This document shows positions 6,247 to 8,249 of a stretch of DNA of 8,249 nucleotides, piece by piece. The stretch's first letter is position 1. The number at the start of each line of letters is the position of its first letter. The DNA is taken from positions 1 to 8,249 of the forward strand of contig CANQZH010000047.1 in NCBI GenBank assembly GCA_947628245.1, read 5' to 3'. The stretch comes from an uncultured Bacilli bacterium (GTDB lineage Bacteria > Bacillota_I > Bacilli_A > RF39 > UBA660). The notes under the pieces were generated by a model. The model was not told the DNA's origin. It saw only the letters and a list, made by a program, of their open reading frames with translations, and ran no database searches. The position numbers were made by a program, and so were the translations under genes.

Positions 6247-6275
6247 GAATTTGTTGAAAAACAAGTTCTTTTTTT
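6247..6275 (+). terminator. Intrinsic terminator of the ftsEX-M23 operon
   Basis: It starts at the base after the TAA stop. A 9-bp stem (6247-6255 with 6260-6268, one T-G wobble) encloses a GAAA tetraloop and is followed by seven T residues (6269-6275). This is a textbook rho-independent terminator on the plus strand. Confidence 0.88.
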
Positions 6276-6294
6276 CTATAATAATTTTGGTGAT
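6254..6294 (+). promoter_or_regulatory. whiA promoter embedded in the upstream terminator
   Basis: The -35 TTGAAA (6254-6259) lies in the terminator loop and the -10 TATAAT (6277-6282) follows a 17-bp spacer that contains the terminator T tract. The predicted transcription start is near 6289, so the leader before the ATG at 6299 is only about 10 bases, just enough for the GGTGAT ribosome binding site (6289-6294). Confidence 0.65.
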
Positions 6295-6298
6295 GATT

Positions 6299-7228
6299 AT
6301 GACTTTTTCAACAAGATTAAAAGAAGAAATAGCAAGTATTAAATCTTCTAGAAAAGCAATGTTATCAGAAATTATGGCTTTTTTAAGATATGATGCTCAA
6401 GTAAATAATAAAACTATTACTCTTACTTTTGAAAATGGTTCAGTAGCTAGAAGAGTATATAAAAATATTAAAGAAATATTTAATATTGAAATAAAGATTA
6501 TAGTTAGAAATCAAAAAAGATTAAGAGCTAAACAAATATATATTTTAGAGGTTAAAGAAAATGTTAAAGATATTTTAGAAAAATTACATATTTATCAAAA
6601 TAATCATTATCGGGCTATAAATGAAGATGATTTAAAAACAAAAGAACAAATTATTGGTTTTGTTAGAGGTATTTTTTTAGCTAATGGTTCGATAAATGAT
6701 CCAAGTACTAGTGGTTATCATTTAGAATTTGTTTTTAGTATTAAAAGTGATGCAATGTTTTTAAATAATTTATTACATCAAATGAAATTTCATAGTAAAG
6801 TTTTAAAAAGAAATAATCGTTATATGGTTTATTTAAAGGCTAGTGAAGAAATAAGTGATATTATAAGATTATTTGAAGCTTCTAATTGTTTATTTTATTT
6901 TGAAGATATTCGGATATATCGTGATCATAAGAATATGTTAAATCGGTTAAATAATTGTGATATAGCTAATCAAGAAAAAAGTATTAAAACAGGATTTTCA
7001 CAAATAGAAGATATTAAGTATTTAAAAGAAAATGATTTACTTTCTTTATTAGATGAAAAAACTAATTTAGTTATAAAAGCAAGAGAAGAAAATCCTGAAA
7101 GTTCTTATCAAGAATTAGCAGATATTATAACTAATGAATATGGTTATAAGATTAGTAAATCAGGAATTAATCATCATTTTATTAAAATTAAAAAACTTGT
7201 TAATAATTGTAAAGAAAAAAGAAACTAA
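6299..7228 (+). CDS. whiA: WhiA family regulator
   Basis: A 309-residue WhiA protein. The N-terminus M-T-F-S-T-R-L-K-E-E-I matches the family's M-S-F-[ST]-x-x-[VL]-K-x-E-[IL] start. The middle is a LAGLIDADG endonuclease-like fold that has lost catalysis: G-F-V-R-G-I-F-L-A-N-G-S-I-N-D-P (120-135) and Y-H-L-E-F (140-144). The C-terminal helix-turn-helix DNA-binding domain (about 255-302) ends with I-S-K-S-G-I-N-H-H. In Firmicutes WhiA influences cell division and chromosome segregation; in Actinobacteria it is a sporulation transcription factor. The frame is open back to 6200, but the start is set at 6299 because the family N-terminus begins there and upstream codons overlap the M23 gene. It usually sits beside rapZ and yvcK; here it follows the FtsEX operon. 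Confidence 0.94.
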   Translation: MTFSTRLKEEIASIKSSRKAMLSEIMAFLRYDAQVNNKTITLTFENGSVARRVYKNIKEIFNIEIKIIVRNQKRLRAKQIYILEVKENVKDILEKLHIYQNNHYRAINEDDLKTKEQIIGFVRGIFLANGSINDPSTSGYHLEFVFSIKSDAMFLNNLLHQMKFHSKVLKRNNRYMVYLKASEEISDIIRLFEASNCLFYFEDIRIYRDHKNMLNRLNNCDIANQEKSIKTGFSQIEDIKYLKENDLLSLLDEKTNLVIKAREENPESSYQELADIITNEYGYKISKSGINHHFIKIKKLVNNCKEKRN

Positions 7229-7254
7229 TTCTATAGTTTCTAATTTAATTTTTT
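7220..7254. terminator. Bidirectional terminator between whiA and the PH gene
   Basis: A perfect 8-bp stem AGAAACTA (7220-7227) with TAGTTTCT (7234-7241) has a 6-base loop and includes the whiA stop codon. On the plus strand it is followed by AATTTAATTTTTT. On the minus strand the same stem is followed by a T-rich run (complement of the A run at 7215-7220). It serves two converging genes; the 3' end of the minus-strand gene (7245-7247 stop) lies within the T-rich tail. Confidence 0.7.
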
Positions 7255-7674
7255 ATGGCGTTTGCTAATCTTTGAGCTTGTTTATTAATTTTTTCATCTT
7301 CATAAGCTTCAATTTGATTATTTAAAATTGTTTTAAAATCATTAGTTTTTTTTTACATAATTAAATATAAAAAAAGATGAAGCTGTTGTTATTTTGATTG
7401 TACCATAATTAAATATTTTACCAAGCATTCCTTGAATAACTTGAATTCCATTTATTTTGTTTAATGGACTATCTAGTTCATTTGTATTAACTAATCCTGT
7501 TTTACCAATTATTCTTTTGTTAGTAATTTCTATTTTTGTTGTAAAAAATTTAATCAAATCTTTTGGTAACCATATAAATCCAATTAAAAAACAACAAGCA
7601 AATAAATCTAAAATAAATTTAAATATATATGCAACTAATGAAAGTTTAGCACTTTTTATTGTTTTTTCTTCCAT
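7245..7674 (-). pseudogene. PH domain-containing membrane protein, frameshifted
   Basis: The first frame (7674 down to 7342) gives 110 residues: a short charged N-terminus, a hydrophobic membrane stretch (about 13-37), then a bacterial PH (bPH2, DUF304/YdbS-like) domain with F-F-T-T-K-I-E-I-T-N-K-R-I-I-G-K-T-G (43-60), L-N-K-I-N-G-I-Q-V (71-79) and G-K-I-F-N-Y-G-T-I-K-I (85-95). It stops just after F-N-Y-V-K-K. The next frame continues the domain without a gap in sense (T-N-D-F-K-T-I-L, then E-A-Y-E-D-E-K-I, R-L-A-N-A-I-K-N and a stop at 7245-7247), as full-length relatives do. The shift is at a run of nine A residues on the coding strand (7346-7354); eight would restore a 142-residue protein. 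It may be a true mutation, slippage correction during expression, or a sequencing error. Function of the family is poorly known. Confidence 0.8.
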
Positions 7675-7860
7675 ACTTAATTTTTACTTTCTAATTCTAT
7701 TATTAAAACATTTAATTATTTCTTTATATTTACATAATATCATAAAAGCATTAAAAAACAATAATAATATTTTCTTGCCAAAAATAAAATTGAAAGTTTC
7801 CGTATTTTTTATATGGGAAGTAAGTCATTAAATTAGTATTATTACTATTTATAGTTTTAG
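7675..7860. other. AT-rich intergenic region
   Basis: This stretch lies between the start of the minus-strand PH gene and the insertion sequence. I see no gene, RNA gene or strong hairpin. The plus-strand frame open across part of it is antisense to the PH gene and has no recognisable protein. The PH promoter should lie here on the minus strand, but I cannot point to convincing -35/-10 boxes in such AT-rich sequence. Confidence 0.5.
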
Positions 7861-7874
7861 TATAAAAAGAAAAC

Positions 7875-7900
7875 CACCTAACTCAGCAATGATTTAGGTG
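7875..7900. repeat. Hairpin at the probable IS left end
   Basis: CACCTAA (7875-7881) pairs with TTAGGTG (7894-7900) around a 12-base loop. It is a candidate for the left-end palindrome bound by TnpA. On the minus strand it is followed by GTTTTCTTTTT, so it could also stop transcription leaving the IS towards the PH gene. Confidence 0.5.
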
Positions 7901-7995
7901 AAACCAATCTTTTGGCAACACTCAATATGCGATTTGAATGTTCCATTTTTATTTTATTCAAGTTTCCTTGACCGTATCGGAAAATGGTTCAGGCC

Positions 7996-8046
7996 ACGTG
8001 CTTCAGCACGTAAAACCCTTGTAGGGTTAAGAGGCAATTTATTGCC
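7996..8046. repeat. Three tandem perfect hairpins upstream of tnpA
   Basis: Three back-to-back palindromes: ACGTGC-TTCA-GCACGT (7996-8011), AACCCT-TGT-AGGGTT (8014-8028) and GGCAAT-TT-ATTGCC (8033-8046), separated by only 2 and 4 bases. Each is a perfect stem of 6 bp. They are in the non-coding leader of the IS and are more GC-rich than anything between 438 and 7860. Confidence 0.8.
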
Positions 8047-8066
8047 GCAATTTTGAAAAAATGATG

Positions 8067-8096
8067 TATAATAACAAACCAAGTGAGGCGGTTTGT
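8067..8096 (+). promoter_or_regulatory. tnpA -10 box and RBS-presenting hairpin
   Basis: TATAAT (8067-8072) is a good -10; no convincing -35 is present at 16-18 bp. Just after it ACAAACC (8074-8080) pairs with GGTTTGT (8090-8096) around a 9-base loop that holds the ribosome binding site GTGAGG (8083-8088). The stem ends one base before the ATG at 8098. IS200 tnpA is known to be held down at translation by leader RNA structure; this looks like a similar device. Confidence 0.6.
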
Positions 8097-8097
8097 G

Positions 8098-8249
8098 ATG
8101 AGAAAATCAAGTCATGTCCAATATGATATAGAATATCACGTAGTGTGGACAACAAAATATCGATATAAAGTGTTAAGTGGAAGAATAGCTGAAAGGTGTC
8201 GAGAATTAATAAGACAAAGTTGTAATAGTATGAATGTAAATATAATAAA
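8098..8249 (+). CDS. tnpA: IS200/IS605 family transposase TnpA, N-terminus (partial)
   Basis: The first 50 complete codons of a small Y1 HUH transposase that moves single-stranded IS DNA. The protein starts M-R-K-S-S-H-V-Q-Y-D-I-E-Y-H-V-V-W-T-T-K-Y-R; the Y-H-[LV]-V-W-x-[TP]-K-Y-R core and the later A-E-R-C-R-E-L-I-R-Q are hallmarks of the family's first strand and helix. The His-u-His motif and the catalytic Tyr fall beyond the window edge, so activity cannot be judged. The ATG at 8098 is chosen because GTGAGG lies 9 bases upstream; a GTG directly before it (8095) is possible. Whether a tnpB or other passenger follows is unknown. Confidence 0.9.
   Translation, partial: MRKSSHVQYDIEYHVVWTTKYRYKVLSGRIAERCRELIRQSCNSMNVNII

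Larger units (their letters stand above)
7861..8249 (+). mobile_element. IS200/IS605-family insertion sequence, left part
   Basis: The call rests on the start of a TnpA (Y1 transposase) gene at 8098 and a preceding 200-base region rich in small hairpins and with higher GC than the host DNA. This fits the subterminal palindromes that IS200/IS605 elements use instead of terminal inverted repeats. The left border is uncertain; I place it near the first hairpin (7875-7900). The right end is outside the window. Confidence 0.75.

Noticed and set aside
6070..6264. Minus-strand open frame over the M23 gene end
   Set aside because: Shadow of the catalytic domain coding strand and its terminator.
7229..7341. 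Gap of non-coding DNA after whiA
   Set aside because: Read on the minus strand in the shifted frame it encodes the C-terminal part of the PH-domain protein.
7457..7831. Plus-strand open frame of 124 codons
   Set aside because: Largely antisense to the PH-domain gene, which has clear motifs on the minus strand; the rest is AT-rich with no recognisable protein.

Overview
The window is AT-rich, low-GC Gram-positive (Firmicutes/Bacilli or Mollicutes-like gut lineage) chromosomal DNA. The evidence is strong A/T codon bias, AGGAGG-type ribosome binding sites, TATAAT promoters, a Gram-positive FtsEX divisome module and WhiA. TGA is a real stop (it ends the first DGR gene, the RT and ftsX, and overlaps the next start in two cases) and Trp is TGG, so the standard bacterial code applies, not the Mycoplasma code. 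The exact taxon is inference.

Region 1 (1-2457) is a diversity-generating retroelement (DGR). It opens with the last 24 codons of a protein whose C-terminus looks like the constant tail that follows a variable region, so the target gene's VR probably lies just off the left edge. Next come a GC-rich hairpin (83-113) and an adenine-rich template-repeat candidate that reads as a run of Asn codons ending in N-G-V-R-P (about 187-279). A strongly folded spacer follows (359-424). Then four tightly overlapping genes: a small MutS domain I-like protein, Avd, a DGR-type reverse transcriptase (GLPIGNLTSQ and YMDD) and a second small protein that I read as a diverged homologue of the first. The expected mechanism, known from this class, is that RT plus Avd copies the TR RNA with errors at adenines and the cDNA replaces the VR in the target gene. 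The two MutS-like proteins are the unusual part.

Region 2 (2465-7254) is ordinary chromosome: a YitT-family membrane protein, then ftsE-ftsX and a secreted coiled-coil/M23 peptidoglycan hydrolase in one overlapping operon with its own extended -10 promoter, then whiA. FtsEX presumably gates the M23 enzyme across the membrane. The ftsEX operon terminator and the whiA promoter overlap in a 52-nt gap. A bidirectional terminator closes whiA.

Region 3 (7245-8249) holds a minus-strand PH-domain membrane protein gene split by a one-base frameshift in an A9 run, about 190 bases of AT-rich intergenic DNA, and the left part of an IS200/IS605-family insertion sequence. The IS has a series of hairpins and the start of tnpA, which runs off the right edge.
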